Source of the DNA: Nectonema munidae
Lineage: Eukaryota; Nematomorpha; Nectonematoida; Nectonematidae
Reading direction: 5' to 3'
NCBI GenBank assembly: GCA_030549495.1
Contig: JAUIRK010001010.1
Location: 186,001 to 250,000 of the forward strand
Length of the DNA: 64,000 nt
Shown: positions 33,365 through 46,200 of the stretch, piece by piece
Layout of the letters: each line of letters starts with the position of its first letter
How positions within the stretch are numbered: the first letter of the stretch is position 1
Notes under the pieces: generated by a model
Databases searched by the model: none
What the model was told of the DNA's origin: nothing
The model's input: only the letters and a program-made list of their open reading frames with translations
Position numbers and translations under genes: made by a program

Positions 33365-35885
33365 CAATAGTGCATCAGTAAAAAATTAGCGATCAACTAT
33401 CCAAATTCTTAAATAATTAGAAAATTCGATGTTATTACTGATAAGCCATTGCTCTCAGAAATCAAGGATAATGAATTATCCCTTTTGTGCAAATATAGAC
33501 TTCAATCAATGGTTTGAAATGATGATTAGTATAATTCAAGATAAGCTAAGACAAAAAAGTGATTAAATTAAAAAATAAAGCAAGGCGCAATTACTTGTTA
33601 AGGGTACATTTTTTTTCTAAATATGTAAAACATATTTTTCTAGTGCTTTTTATATTATCAAAATTTTCTAGATTTATAAACCTTTTTAGAATTTTTATGC
33701 AAATTTTACAATGTTGAATACTAAAAAGGGGGTTTTCACATACTAGATTAAATTTGTTTGCTTTACGAGTTATAATTATATTGCATCTAATTAATTCTTT
33801 TTTTTAACTAGTTTGAATATAATGTTCATTTTTTTCCCTTAGGATATTATAGGAAATCGATTGAAAATCAAAAACAATCAGAATAACAAGTTCATCGATT
33901 ATAATTAACCTAACACTTTTAACTAAATATTTAGATTAATAAAAAGAAATAAATAGAATTAAATTTGATTTATAACAATAAAATGACATTTGGAATTGAT
34001 AAAAGTATAATGATGGGTAGGCCGGTGTGAACTTCCTACAAAGAGGACATTATGGAATAGAGTAAACTTACATTAATATTAAAAAAATATTTCAAAATTA
34101 CAAATTAATCTTAATGTGACATGTTTTATTCTAAACCTTTAAAGACCTATATTTATTGCATTAATTTCTTTTGTTAAATAAATATGATTAAAAAGGCATA
34201 TTTAACATAATAAATATGTAATAAATTATTTTTTATAATTATACCAGCGGCCACAAGGCCTTTTACACACCCTTGCAGAACTCTCCATGATTTTTTTTTT
34301 CAACAGTTTGGTTTTTTTTTCAAAAACAGTTTGATTTTTGGATCTATATGTGTACTTTTTTTTTGATTCTGCTGAATAAATTCTTTCTTCTTAATTCTTC
34401 TTCTTATAACATTATATAGAAAAAACAAATTCACAAAAACTGTGATTAACTATCTTAAGCATAATGCGAGCACACTGAAAGTGTTTTGATATCTCCAACC
34501 AACCAATATATACGAACTAAAATAAAATGGGTTCCTGTTTATTTTTGAATTTTTTTAAAATAATAATTCATATGAAGAATATAAAGACGACAGGATTAAA
34601 AAAATAATTGTATTTAAATTCTATAAAATAATAAACATGATAAGTGATAAGGTAATGAAGAGGATATTCGCATATGGATAATTAAAGATATGTGTGAAAT
34701 ATTAAGAAACTCGAATGAGATTATTATCTAATGAAAAATATAGGTTTTGGAAAGGCATTGGCAAGATAGCCATCTTATTAAAGGTCACAAGATTAAAAAA
34801 TTTTGTTTCGATTAGGATTGGTGGATGATATTGACGTTAGGAATGTGAGACACCAGATGTTTGGTGGAGTGTGGGAGGGATAGCTGCTATTGGTTTTTAG
34901 TGTGTAGCATTAGCTCACGAAAGAAAATATATTTTGAAATTAAATTATGAGAGTCATATATCCAATGACTTATTAATTATTGAATCGGAAAACGAATGGT
35001 GTAACATACGTATCTAATAGAGAATCATAAATAAAAATAATAATAGTAAATTTTTCCTCTTTAATTAGGGTTATTACCTGAAACTGAGGTCATTGACTCG
35101 AATTTGAGAATGAAATTTGGTCATTTCGCTTTTAGTTTTTTTTTATAAAAATATTTTATATGGAATTAAATTTAATAGTTTAAAGAATAAATGTGAATAA
35201 TTTATAAAAAAAATTTTTATTAAATCAATAAATCAAACAATTAATTTCGGTGTAAAGTAAAACCGTTTTCGAAATTAAAAAGATATAGGAATAAAAAAGT
35301 ATTGTCAATTAAAGCATGTAAGTGATTATTACTGATGTACTTTTGTCATATATATTTACAATATTTGTCCATAATTTTTGTATAAGAAAAAGAATTAATG
35401 TTTTTGTAGACAACTTTATCATCGTACTTAGATAAATTGTAACATTTCCATTTTAATCGCGGCATGAGGATAGTCTTAACATTACTCATTTTTATACTCA
35501 TTACACTGTTGTTCTGGTTTAAACACAATTGTATGATGCGTTCTATTTGTTTTCATAAAATCTCTATGACACTATAACACAATTCTTGAATGAACAAATT
35601 CGTAAAATTTCATCAGCAGTGACAAATGTCGAAAAATATTGATCCAAATAGGAATATTATGTACTACAATGTCTTCGGCATAATCACACAGAGAAGATTC
35701 TCACATATTCATAACGCTTCGCACATCATAGCTCTTGCCTATCAGAAACGAATCAAAATAATGATTGAAATGCCAATGAATGGATCACGATAGTAAGTTT
35801 TTTTCAAATTCGTTAATTTTGTTGATTTAAAAATTTTTTACAAGACACGTAGAGATAAATTGAAATTTTATAGCTTTATCAAATT
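33365..35885. other. AT-rich, no gene; LINE-tail-like patch near 34370-34520
   Basis: No supportable frame. At 34370-34520 a CTGAATAAATTCTTTCTTCT stretch followed by GCGAGCACACTGAAAGTG and ATCTCCAACCAACC resembles the tail of the LINE at 13601-15000 (CGAGCATATCAGCACAC, CTGGAAAGTGC, ATCTACCTACCTAC). I read this as a small 3' LINE fragment with low confidence. Confidence 0.4.
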
Positions 35886-36960
35886 TTATAAATATTTTAT
35901 AGATTTATAAAAAAAGAAAAAACAAAGAAGGGAATGAATATGATGAACACTACAATGAAATGAAAAGTTAAGGTTAAACTTTGAGTCAATGAATTTGAAG
36001 AACTCGAGTTCAATTATGTTAATTTTATTCAAAAGAGTAAAATTAGAGAAACCCCAAAATAAGGTTGGCGTATCTAATGTGAGGAGAAATGTGAGCATGA
36101 TGAAGAATACGTTAAGTCCAAAATGTAATATAAAGGCGAAGGGCTGAAGGTGAAAACATTTTCAATATTACAGATATAATATGAAGTGTCCATGATAAGT
36201 TTTTAGAGAGTGTCACTTCAAGAAATTTAAAATATTTAATTCTAACAATAGGAATATTTGAGAAAAGTAGAATAATATTTGGTATGAGTACCAGATAGAA
36301 TTATGTATTTTCATTTTGGATAACTAACTTTAAGATAATTGATTTTGCTCCATAAATCAATTTTTTAAGACAAATATTTAAATGTTGTTCTTGATTACTC
36401 AGAGTATCCGTTTTAAAATATTGAGTGACATCGTCCGCATAAAGGAAACTTTTACAAAATTTAGTTCAAAATAATGAAAGTTCCCTAATGTTCAAGAAAA
36501 ACAAAAACGGCACAAGAATTTAGCCTTGCGAAACTCACTGTAGATGTTGAGTTATTGTAAAAAACATAAAAATGGAGGTTAGATAAGTAACTAGTTAACT
36601 AAGATAAAAAAAGTAGATCTAAAGCACAGCATAAAAAGTTTATGAATCAGGATATCATGATTGATGTGTCAAAACGCCTAGGGAAGGCAAGAAAAAATTT
36701 GACAGAACAATTTGAGCTATAAAAAGAATAAAAGATGTCAACCATGAAATGAGAAAGAGTATTTCGGTAGATGATCCAGATAAAAAAATAAATTGACTGG
36801 TACTTATCAAATTAAATTTCTTTGAAAAAATCAGCAATTAATTTAGTATTATTCTTTCAAAAATTTTAAAGAAGTTAGATAAGATTGATATGGGCCTAAG
36901 ATTATTGAGTCATTTTTCACCCAAAATCGGTAGGACTTTTTACCCAATTACACCTAAATA
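35886..36960 (-). mobile_element. LINE (CR1/Jockey-like) reverse transcriptase remnant
   Basis: On the minus strand, across shifted frames, the reverse transcriptase blocks occur in order: RPISILSNFFKIFERII (about 36880), a ST-containing GFR-like block, AFDTIDH-like, a SVSQG.ILVPFLFFLNIREL block equivalent to GVPQGSILGPLLFLLYIND (about 36530), SFLYADDVTQYFKTD with the catalytic YADD (about 36440), then IKYFKFLEVTLSKNLSWTLH (about 36210) and a thumb/C-terminal region to 35886. Several frame changes and stops mark it as dead. Endonuclease domain not seen. Confidence 0.75.
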
Positions 36961-37140
36961 TACCCAAATAAACATTAAATTCAAGCAAATATAGACAAAT
37001 ACTTTTTAATTATTTAAAAAAGTATAAAATTGAGTTATTTTAATAGTTTTGTTGTATTTAACATTAAAATCTTGTAGTTTTTTTAATTTAAAATATTATA
37101 TGCTACTGAAGGTTCTAAATATTAGAAAGAAGCCTTAAAG

Positions 37141-38120
37141 CAGGGATTCTCAAACTTTTTGGCTTAAGGTACCTTTGGCTTAAAAATTTTTTCTCATCAA
37201 CCCCCATCATCCTGATATCGAAAATATGATGATTTTTAGTGTAAATCTTTCAGTGAAATATTTTAGAATGTAAAGCAATCAAACTACCTTAACTCAAACG
37301 GCTTATTCAAAAACTAATAAAATAATTATAACTTGAAAACTCAAGGAAAAATGTATTTTTGGATTTTTCAACATTAACATCAATCAGTGTGAAGGATGTG
37401 CCTGCTTTTCAGTGATTCAACCCGTGCATTTCCCACACATTACATTTCCCCTCGACAACCAGCGAACTCAAGTGTGAAGGAGTGCGTTTTCTTCGTTGCT
37501 TCCAAATTACTGACACAAGAAAATCAGATGGGAGAGTTTTTTGTGCCAACGCATATCGATGCAACATGGAATAAAGAAGTTTTATTTCACAAGTCACTTC
37601 TTCCAAACCTGAACGATCACCGAGCATTTCTAGTGCTCCATCGGTTGTCATTGCACATACATTTCCCCAACTTAATCCAACTTAATCCTTCTTTGTGAAA
37701 AAACAATGGAACTTGGTTGAAAATATCTTCACCTTTTGTTGTTGATTTCAATGTTTAACAAAACAAAAAATTTCCCTTAAAATCTTAATCTTTGATATAT
37801 CTTACAAATACAAGAAGTTGAGCACATGAAGCAGTATCAGTCGACTCATAAAATTTGAATTAGAAAATTTCCGAAAGCAGAATCTTTTATTTCTGTAATT
37901 ACCTGTTGATTGATATCATCAGACATATCTGCTATTCGTCGATGAACAGAATTATTTTAAAGAGGTATTGATGAAACCTTCTGAGCAGAGTCCCTTCCAA
38001 TGAGACAACTAATTATGTCTTTACAAGAAGGAACTATCAATTTCTCTTCTATTTTATGGGGGTTTCCTTCTTGTGCTATACTTAATGATACCATGAAGAT
38101 GCACGTAAGCCGGTTTCATT
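37141..38120 (-). mobile_element. Charlie-like hAT element, decayed transposase
   Basis: A hAT-Charlie type end, CAGGGATTCTCAAACTTTTT, starts at 37141. The minus strand between 38120 and 37400 carries, in changing frames, CLIGRDSAQKVSSIPL, SVHRRIADMSDDINQQVI, KDSAFGNFLIQI, then DIFNQVPLFF and MTTDGALEMLGDRSGLEEVT and MLHRYALAQKTLPSDFL. The TDGAxAMLGxRSG and HR.ALA.KTLP motifs are diagnostic of the Charlie/ZBED-type hAT transposases. The opposite end and the C-terminal dimerisation motif are not visible. Confidence 0.8.
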
Positions 38121-38503
38121 AAACCAATAAGAGTTCGTGAAGAATGAAAAGGTCTTTTTTAAAACCTCTTTATTTTGTTGAAAATGCATATTTTTGCTCT
38201 TGAAATTTATTTTTCAAATTTCTAGTTTTTGAAAGTTATTATAAATGAATTAAATAAGGTTTGATTTGTTTAACTTTTTTTGTTTCGTTTAACTTGTTGT
38301 AACTTGTGTATTGAAGTAGATAAATTTTTAAAAATTTCCAATCTACTCACCGTAATAATATGTTTTGTGTACCTCTAATGTAAAAGTAATGATTCATAAT
38401 TTATTCACCTCTAGACAATTTTGTTGATATCTTTTCTAATAAAAAATTATCAATATACTCTGCGTACTCAAAATTGCGAAAATTTATTAAAATGAAAACC
38501 TAA

Positions 38504-39388
38504 TACCGTATTTCATCGTCTATAAGCCGCACCCGGACTTTTGAACGATATACAAAGTAAAATCCTTACCTATGTCTATAAGCTGCACCTCAAACATCCA
38601 CCAGCTCAAGAGATTATATTTAGAATACAATATAAAATACTCAATATGAGTGGCATTTGATGTGAAATAATCAAGTGGTATCACTTGCTGAAGAAACCTT
38701 CCATCTTAGTCCTGGACAGTTTCAGGTGCCACAAGAAAGCAGAAGTTCTGCAACAGCTGAAAGACATCAAGACCACACCAGCTATTATCCCAGGAGGTCC
38801 TGTATCCACTGGATGTCTCCGTTAACCGTCCTTTCAAAGAGAGGATGAGGAAGAAATGGATTGAGTGGATGGCTACCGGAAACCAAGCAAGGACCCCCAC
38901 TGGACGACTGAAGAGGGTTGATCTACCAACCATATGTACTTGAATTGTGGAGTCCTGGAAGGACATCTCTACATCTTGTATCACAAATGGGTTTTTGAAG
39001 TGTGGGTTTTCAAACAAACTTGATGGGACAGAGGATGAGTTTTAATGGGAGGATAGGGATGATGTGAGTTTTGAAGAAGATGAGTAAGTTAAACTTTATT
39101 ATAACTCTACTGATGCAGTTACCCTATCCCAGAATGAGTATGACAACATGTTTGGTTCTAATTCAGATGAAAGGACTTTGATTAATTTAAAATTTAATAA
39201 GCTGTATTGACTTTGCTTTGTATATGTTTATGTATGATTATGGGAAGTATGATTGTGGATTGAATATATTGAATATTGACAATGCGGTAAAAAAAACTTT
39301 ATTTCTTATATTTGTCTATAGGCTGCACCGGTAATTTGATCGAAATTACCCAGTAAAAAAAGTGCGGCTTATAGACGAAGAAATATAG
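38504..39388 (+). mobile_element. pogo/Tigger-like element with transposase C-terminus
   Basis: Ends TACCGTATTTCATCGTCTAT and, inverted, near 39362-39387 (GTGCGGCTTATAGACGAAGA) form ~28-bp inverted repeats with AAGCCGCAC. The plus strand has the C-terminal half of a DDE_1 (Tigger/jerky) transposase: ILVLDSFRCHKKAEVLQQLK, PAIIPGG, LYPLDVSVNRPFKERMRKKW, GRLKRVDLPTI, IVESWKDIS and KCGFSNKLDGTEDEF. The N-terminal DNA-binding half is gone. One frame change follows PAIIPGG, and a TGA replaces the expected Trp codon before IVESW, so it is inactive. Confidence 0.85.
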
Positions 39389-39429
39389 AGTTTGACAATT
39401 GAATATTATATATATAGTTTTATTATCTC

Positions 39430-39689
39430 CCATATTTTTGCCAAATGCGCCTCTCCCCTTTCACAAAAAAATGAATTGTAGAAAATTGGCTGAATCATAT
39501 CCCTTCAAATTTGTGACTTTCCCTAAAATCGCTTGTTGCATCTTTTGAAACCATTTTCATGGTAGTTGAATGACCATTTCATTTCCAAAACTGTCAATCA
39601 AAATAAAAAATTAAAATTTTTCAGAAAAATTTTGACATTATCTGTACTTAACCTTATAACTTAGGATCTATCATCTATATTATATAATA
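39430..39689 (+). mobile_element. TTAA-ended element family, internal fragment
   Basis: Plus-strand copy of the conserved block (GAAAATTGGCTGAATCATAT, then CCATTTTCATGGTAGTTGAA, then CTTATAACTTAGGATCTAT). The TTAACCCT end is missing. On the right it stops at TATATAATA, where TA is followed by CAGTTGACTATAACTAATCC, a pogo-like terminus that begins at 39690; the other end of that second insertion was not found. Confidence 0.65.
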
Positions 39690-39959
39690 CAGTTGACTAT
39701 AACTAATCCAGCCGGATTAGCCATTTTTTCGGATTACCGATTTATGTTAGAATATACAAAACACAGTAGCTAGCGCCTAATATTAAAATTAATTTTTTTT
39801 ATGAATCATTACATTTTAGTTAATAAAGAGAAAACTTCGATCAAAAACTTCAAAAAATTTTTTATTAAAAATACAAAACTGTTGTTTACAAGTTGCTTAA
39901 AATCCAAAAAGTAACAAGCATATATATATCAAATAAATTATAAAATATATCAAGCAAGT

Positions 39960-40237
39960 ACAACAAGCAAGCCACTAGCAAAGTCACCCTAGCTCTCATC
40001 CAATTCTTGAAAGAAGAATGTGGGGTACAAATCAACAAGGAAAAATCAGCGATTTTCCCAGTACAATGCATCAGCTTCCTTGGAATCTCCATCCAGCTCG
40101 ACACTAGGAGGATGGGAATCCCAGAGGATAAAAAAGAAATCCTCCTAGCACCCACAACGGCGAAAAACGTGGTTCACGTAGATACCTGTCTCACAGCACT
40201 ACGAATTGTGGCAAATGGCTCCTCGCCATCCTCATAG
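39960..40237 (+). mobile_element. retroelement reverse transcriptase fossil (DIRS- or Ty3-like)
   Basis: A short fragment encodes the palm region typical of DIRS/Ty3-like polymerases: CGVQINKEKSAIFPVQCISF then LGISIQLDTRRMGIPEDK. Only about 90 residues remain. It is a broken remnant; no terminal repeats are recognisable around it. Family assignment between DIRS and Ty3/gypsy is open. Confidence 0.55.
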
Positions 40238-40388
40238 AAAACTACCTTTTCAATTTAGAGATATAAAATTATATTTAAATTATAATAAAGCATTTTTATA
40301 ATTTCTAAAATATTTTTCTGCTTCCAATCGAAATTATGTTTTAAAGACGTAATTCTTAGATTCTGATATATTGTTCGTCGAAAAAAAG

Positions 40389-41400
40389 CTATAATTTCTT
40401 TAAACTTAATTCGAGGCAAAATTCTTTCAATTTTTCTAAAAAACTTTTTATATAACAGCCAAATTTAGCATCATATTCAATATTGATGTTATTTAAAGCT
40501 TCTTGAAATTGATTTAAATCTAGCAGCGAACAAATCGCATTAGGGGAAAATAGTTTTTTGTTCGAGAGCATTATATTCATGCCTTTTAAGACACATTTTA
40601 TTTGAATTGTGTCTATTTAAATTGTTTCTTTGTTGTCTATTGCAGAGAGTTATTGTATAGTTGGAAAATGAATTTTTGATTGCTTTAATTAATACCATTT
40701 CCTCTTCGTAACCGATAATAATGTGTCTATTCGTCACCTTGCTTGCAACATGAGATAAAAATGAAAAATATGTTTCATATTCCCCATCCCAATGGAGACA
40801 AATCGGCCCCAAATAAATAGAAGTGTTTGTTAATTGATTTTTGAGTTTTTTTTTCTTGAAACACAAAATTAGTTAAAACATGGACCTAGATTAAATGTAC
40901 GGTCTATACTTATAATGTAATGATTTTCAATAGAATTTATAAAATTTTGTAATTGAAAATCAGTGTATAATACAAAGGAAGATGGTTTTCCCTGTGAGCA
41001 AAAAAATGTTTTATAAAAACATGACCTTTACAACAAATTCTAATAACATTTTGAATTTGGTCAGCTATTGTTGTGAAATGATCTGGGTTAATTTCTCTAT
41101 TATAAAGAATTTTTTTTTGCTAATGTATTTTGAATTTCGGGGTGATAAATAATTTAGAATCGATAAATTATAAATATGTGGCGGACTTTCGTGAGAGTTC
41201 ATTATTTTATCAGTAACAAAATCAGAAACTTTTGGGTCTGTTCTGACGTATATATTTGAAGACTTAGAATTTAAATGAGGAATATACTCTGAAAAGCTCC
41301 TTATATATTCGAAAGTCATAACATCGTTAAGGTTTTTATCAAAAAGAGGTGAATTGTAGAAAAAAGATATCCTCCTCTTGAAACTATTTTCTTTTTTCAA
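40389..41400 (-). mobile_element. MULE-type transposase remnant
   Basis: Minus-strand frames 41400-41065, 40866-40540 and 40580-40389 belong to one protein. A block in another frame near 40910 reads ISIDRTFNLGPCF, the first catalytic Asp context of Mutator-like transposases; then ICLHWDGEYETYFSFLSHVA, RHIIIGYEEEMVLIKAIKNS and a CNRH.R.NLNRH segment follow, the second Asp/Glu and the C..H motif. The N-terminal part (41400-41065) includes YVRTDPKVSDFVTDKIMNSH. At least two frame changes. It differs from the FLYWCH-MULE at 53790. Confidence 0.6.
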
Positions 41401-41799
41401 CTTTGTATAATATCTAATGACGTTTAAGCAAACTGAATTTGATGCACTATTTTTAGTCCTAGCATCAACTAATTGGCCATTGATATAAAGCGGATTTCAA
41501 CATTACAAATGCTTTTGTTTTACCTTTGATTATGAATAATTTGATAATGTCATCATCTAAAAGACTATTTTCGGAAATAATAATTCATTTAATTTCATTT
41601 AAGCATAAAATTATCAATTTTCTTAATTACGAATGTAGGTACGCGAGGAGAAGGCTAGTAAAAAAATTTATTATCGAAAAACAACTTTTTTTAAAGAGCA
41701 TTAAAATGTGAAGATTTCGAAGTTTGGATAGAAGAGAATTGTTTTTAGTTATTTAATTTTAATAAACAAACAATTTATCGATGGTTGAAGCGAGTCATT

Positions 41800-42700
41800 G
41801 TTCAATTTTTCAACATTTTATTTTCTTGGTCTTCGACAAAAAAGTTAGGAATAACACAAGTCAATGTAGAATCAAAAGTTTTGTTTTTGGTTTGCGATTT
41901 TCTGAGTTTACCAAAGTAGCGACGGAGGCTTAGGAGATATTGTTAGTAAAAACTGGAATTGTATACCAAGTATAGAGGAGCAAAAAGCATAGGCTGGGGG
42001 ATATTGTAAGAGGATTGTATGTATTGCTTAATAACAGTTTTAAAGCTGAATTGAGGTAGTGAATAGTTCTTAGGTGTTTCAAAGAGAAGCCTCAATATAG
42101 GATACCGTTTTGAATAACTTGAAGTATCATTGATGAATATATTATATTTGGTGTGTTTAGCGCTTTCTAATATAACTTGAGAATTTTACGTTACTTTGAA
42201 ATCCTAGAAGTTTTATAAACATAGATGATGGTATTTGAAATAGTCGAATCTAGACAGGGAAATATTCAGTGCGTTTTCTTATGAAGTGGATGAGATAAGA
42301 TTTACTCGAATTGGAAATGATATACTCCATTTTAGCTCTTTCATGTAATTGTAGTAGAAGAGAGAACATTTGGTGAAGTTGGCTTGTTAAGAGTTGCTTG
42401 TGAATGTAAATACAATATCGTCGGAAACATTGGGAAAAATTCGTTTGTGAGTGGATGAAGTTAAAGATCGGATCAATGGTAATTAGTCAGAGGATATCAG
42501 AAGAACTTCCTCTTTGAGAGAGTTAACTTATGAATTAAAAGAGAGACACTATATCACAAGATGAAGAAGCCGTCTAGAATTTTGCTAAGGATGATTAGAA
42601 GCGTAATTTAGCGCCAATTTTGAATGAGGTTAAACCTTTATTTGCTTTTGGAATAAGTATTAGGATACTTATTATCTAAATATTAGGGAAATATGAGTGT
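41800..42700 (-). mobile_element. pyrimidine-rich LINE, reverse transcriptase remnant
   Basis: The minus strand is pyrimidine-rich as in the LINE at 13601. Readable blocks: VSDDIVFTFTSNS (42445-42405), standing for the FADD catalytic motif; MEYIISNSSKSYLIHFIRK (about 42330), the NxxKS block; PSSMFIKLLGFQSNVKF (about 42220), the KxLG block. Strongly decayed. It may be the same family as 13601-14950, since that copy has only the later domains. Confidence 0.5.
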
Positions 42701-43218
42701 TGAAGACATGCATTGTAGATAAGAAATCGATGACTTTTTAAAATGTGGATGGATTTATTAATGTGAATGGGTGAGATTAGATCGAAACTAATTAAAAAAT
42801 TTGTACTGCTAGGTTTAGTACGTTTATGGTGTTGGGAAGAAAGATGGTTTTTTGAATCAAGTGTATGATAGAAACATAAGTCAGAAGAGGTTAAGTCTGG
42901 AGGAAAAATTATTAAGGTAGGGTTATAGTAGTTAGTTCATGTTCCATAGGTTGTTTAAGTGCTGGTTATCAAACTTTTTTCTATGTGTTTTTCTTGGCAC
43001 GAAGTATTTTTATTATATATATTTTTTTTTGGTCTTTTTCTAACTAGTCGTGGAAATATTTTTTCTAAAATATTCGAAAAAACATGGTCACAAATGCAAT
43101 AAAATGAAAAATATTAAGGCAATAAAAGGAGCCTTAATATAAAAATAAATTTGAATTTTGTTTATATATTTTTATTCATTAATTATCCTAGTTTTTATTC
43201 ATATTTTTCATCTGCCAC
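42701..43218. promoter_or_regulatory. SPP upstream region
   Basis: AT-rich sequence before the SPP start codon. No gene, no clear TATA or initiator I would defend. The ATG at 43219 has context CCACATGG, with A/C-rich bases at -4 to -1 as in a good arthropod start. Confidence 0.3.
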
Positions 43219-46200
43219 ATGGATAATTTAAGTTCCTTACTGAATTCTACATTAATAAATGAAACATCTATTCCATATGTTCCTACTATGCAAGATACTA
43301 TAATTACAGATTTTGTATTATTATCGGTTTCGATTCTCTGTATTTATTCTGGATCTTTTAAATCAATTGGTCATATACACTCTAAACATAAAGTATTTTT
43401 TAAATTTTATATAGCTGCGCCATTATAAACATATTTAATATTATTTTTCTGAGATTTAATATATTTTTTATCTAGCACCGTATTTGAAAATATTGAAATT
43501 TTTATTAAGAAATTTTCATTGTAAGTTGGTTTTCTGTGGTTCATCAAAAAAATTCGAAACTATATATTTAGATATATAGTATCTCATAACCTGTACGGTT
43601 GAACGCGGGTTGACAAGTTAATTCTCATTTCCAACTTGTATACTACAATCGTTTCTATTCCATATACAAATGACTAGGGAAACGATGTTAAACTTTCTGT
43701 TCATATTTTGCTAGATGTAAGATTTGATATACCTCATTTGGAGAGACGATGTTACAAGAGTTATTACCTATATTTTTGCAATTAGTACCATTTTAAATAA
43801 TCAAAATAAAATTATGTAATCAATGAATCGAAAAATATTCTTTAAAAAATCTAAAAATATTTAACGTTCTGTTCATATTTTGCTAGATGTAAGATTTGAT
43901 ATACCTCATTCTGAAAGACGATGTTACAAAAGTTATTACCTATATTTTGCAATTTGTACGATATTAAATAATATTTTTGTCAAATAATCAAAATAAAATT
44001 CTGTAATCAAAGAATCGAAAAATATTCTTTAAAAAATCAAAAAATATTTATTCTTTTTAAATATATCGTTGGCTCCCGTTACTTTTAGAATAGAAAGATA
44101 AACCTAGTCTCTATAATCATTTTTTTTTATCAAATCATGCATATAGGAAACCAGCTAAGTTTTAACTAACATAATTTTTTAAAAAATAAAAAAAATCAAA
44201 TTTTTTCATAGTATTATGTTTAAATATTAGGTATATTTTATGAATATGCATAAAATCTTTTACTAATTTTACATAAAATTTATGTTTTTTTTACCAATTC
44301 AACCATGATAGTTTTATTTCTGATATCAGTTTTTGCATTCAGAGGTTTTAAATGTCTGAAAGTGTCAATCAAATGTTCGATTTACGTCTAATGTATACAG
44401 AAATATTTTTGAAATTTAAATAAAATATTGGTTTTTATACCAAATGGACAATGCTGGTTTTATTTTTGTACTCAGGTTTGGCATTTATGGTTTTAAAATA
44501 TCTGAAAGCTTCAATAAGATTTGCGGTTTACTTCTAGATACTGTCTTCAAAAATATTTTCAAAAAAATAAATATCTCTTTCAAATAAAATATCTGTTTTT
44601 ATACCAAATCGACTATGCTTATTTTATTTCTCTACTCCATTTTGGCTAATACTGTTAATAAATATCTCGAAGTGGCAATTGAATTGTAATGTATGCCTGA
44701 AAATCAGTTCTGTAAAATTTTTTCAAAAAATCGTTGTATATTAGTTATATAGTAAAAATATACTTTTTTTTTGTTTATTTTGGCTTATAATACTTTCTTC
44801 AATCATCTTGAGTATGAAATATTTATTTAAAAAAACAACGTATTATAAAATCTTTTGAAGATTAGTATGAGAGAAGGAAGCAACTTTAAAAATAATTGAA
44901 AAGAGAATGTGTGATCAAAAGAAATAATTAAAATATATATGTATCTTGACTAAATGGAAGATCTGCCATGTTCTAATGAACTAGGAAGTGGTGTAAGGAT
45001 CTAATATTGGATGCTTTAAAAAAAGATTTTGACTGTGAAAAAGAAGTTCTTCTTTTACAAATGAAAAATATTTAAATCTATAGCAAAATAATATCTAGGA
45101 TTACAATTGGTAGGCTGAAGATTTAGAATAGGTCAGATTTATCAAAAATGGCACAGATGCCAATATGTGAGAATTTAGTCACTATCAAGATATTTTTTAA
45201 TTTAAATTGAATTTCTCCATCTTTTTCATTTTGCGTCAAAGAGAGAATCTTTTAGACGAAGAACGTAGACAACTTTTTGTAATTGAACAATGAACATCAC
45301 GAATGATTCATCAGAAAAAACCTTTGAACTGAGATTGGTTGACAAATATTCAGGCCTGATAATAAAATACACAATACTGTTAAAAAAGAAGCCTAATATC
45401 ATCAAGAAGATTCTTTAATCAGAATGCTTTAAGAGGTAAAAATCTGTTGAAAATAAATCCTTAAAAATGTTTTTCCAAACAAACATTAAAGAAAATAAAT
45501 TTCTAATAAAATAATCGCTACCACGAAAGGATCATCATAAAATGAATAGCAAAATTACATACTGTAAACTATAGAATAAATGACGTAGAGACTACCAACT
45601 AATAACGAATTTGTAGCCAAAACGATGGATGTCCTATCGAGATATCTAATTCACTGAGATATGAAATATTTTGAGTGAATTAAACACCTAAAGTTGGTTT
45701 ATTGAATAAATTAAGAAAATAATTAACAGAAATACTGCAAGCACAATTTTTTCTTAAGTTTATATATTTGACATTGATTTACAGGTTTAATCGATTTTTT
45801 TGACAGGTTTTATTGATTTCATAAAAAATAAACATCAAAATTAAATTCTATATATACTTGAAAATGGGTATATTATATGTATAAAAAACTTTTTATAAGA
45901 ATAAAAATTTTAATTTTTACTTGGGTCATATTAAAGTTATTTTTGTCAGATAATTTTTATTTGCATAAAAAAGGAATATCACCAGTAAACACAGCATACT
46001 TGAAAATGGGTATATATATGTAAAAAACTATACAATTATTTGGATAAAATGTTTCCTTTTGAGATAAATCAATTTTTTGACAGGTTTGATTGATTTTCAT
46101 AAAAAATAATTATCACCACTGAATTGAGCCTACTTGAAAATAGGTATATATGTGTAAAAACTTTATGTAGTTATTTAGATAAAAAGTATCTTGAAATGAG

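Noticed and set aside
38706-39017. Minus-strand 103-codon frame
   Set aside because: Antisense shadow of the pogo/Tigger transposase remnant.
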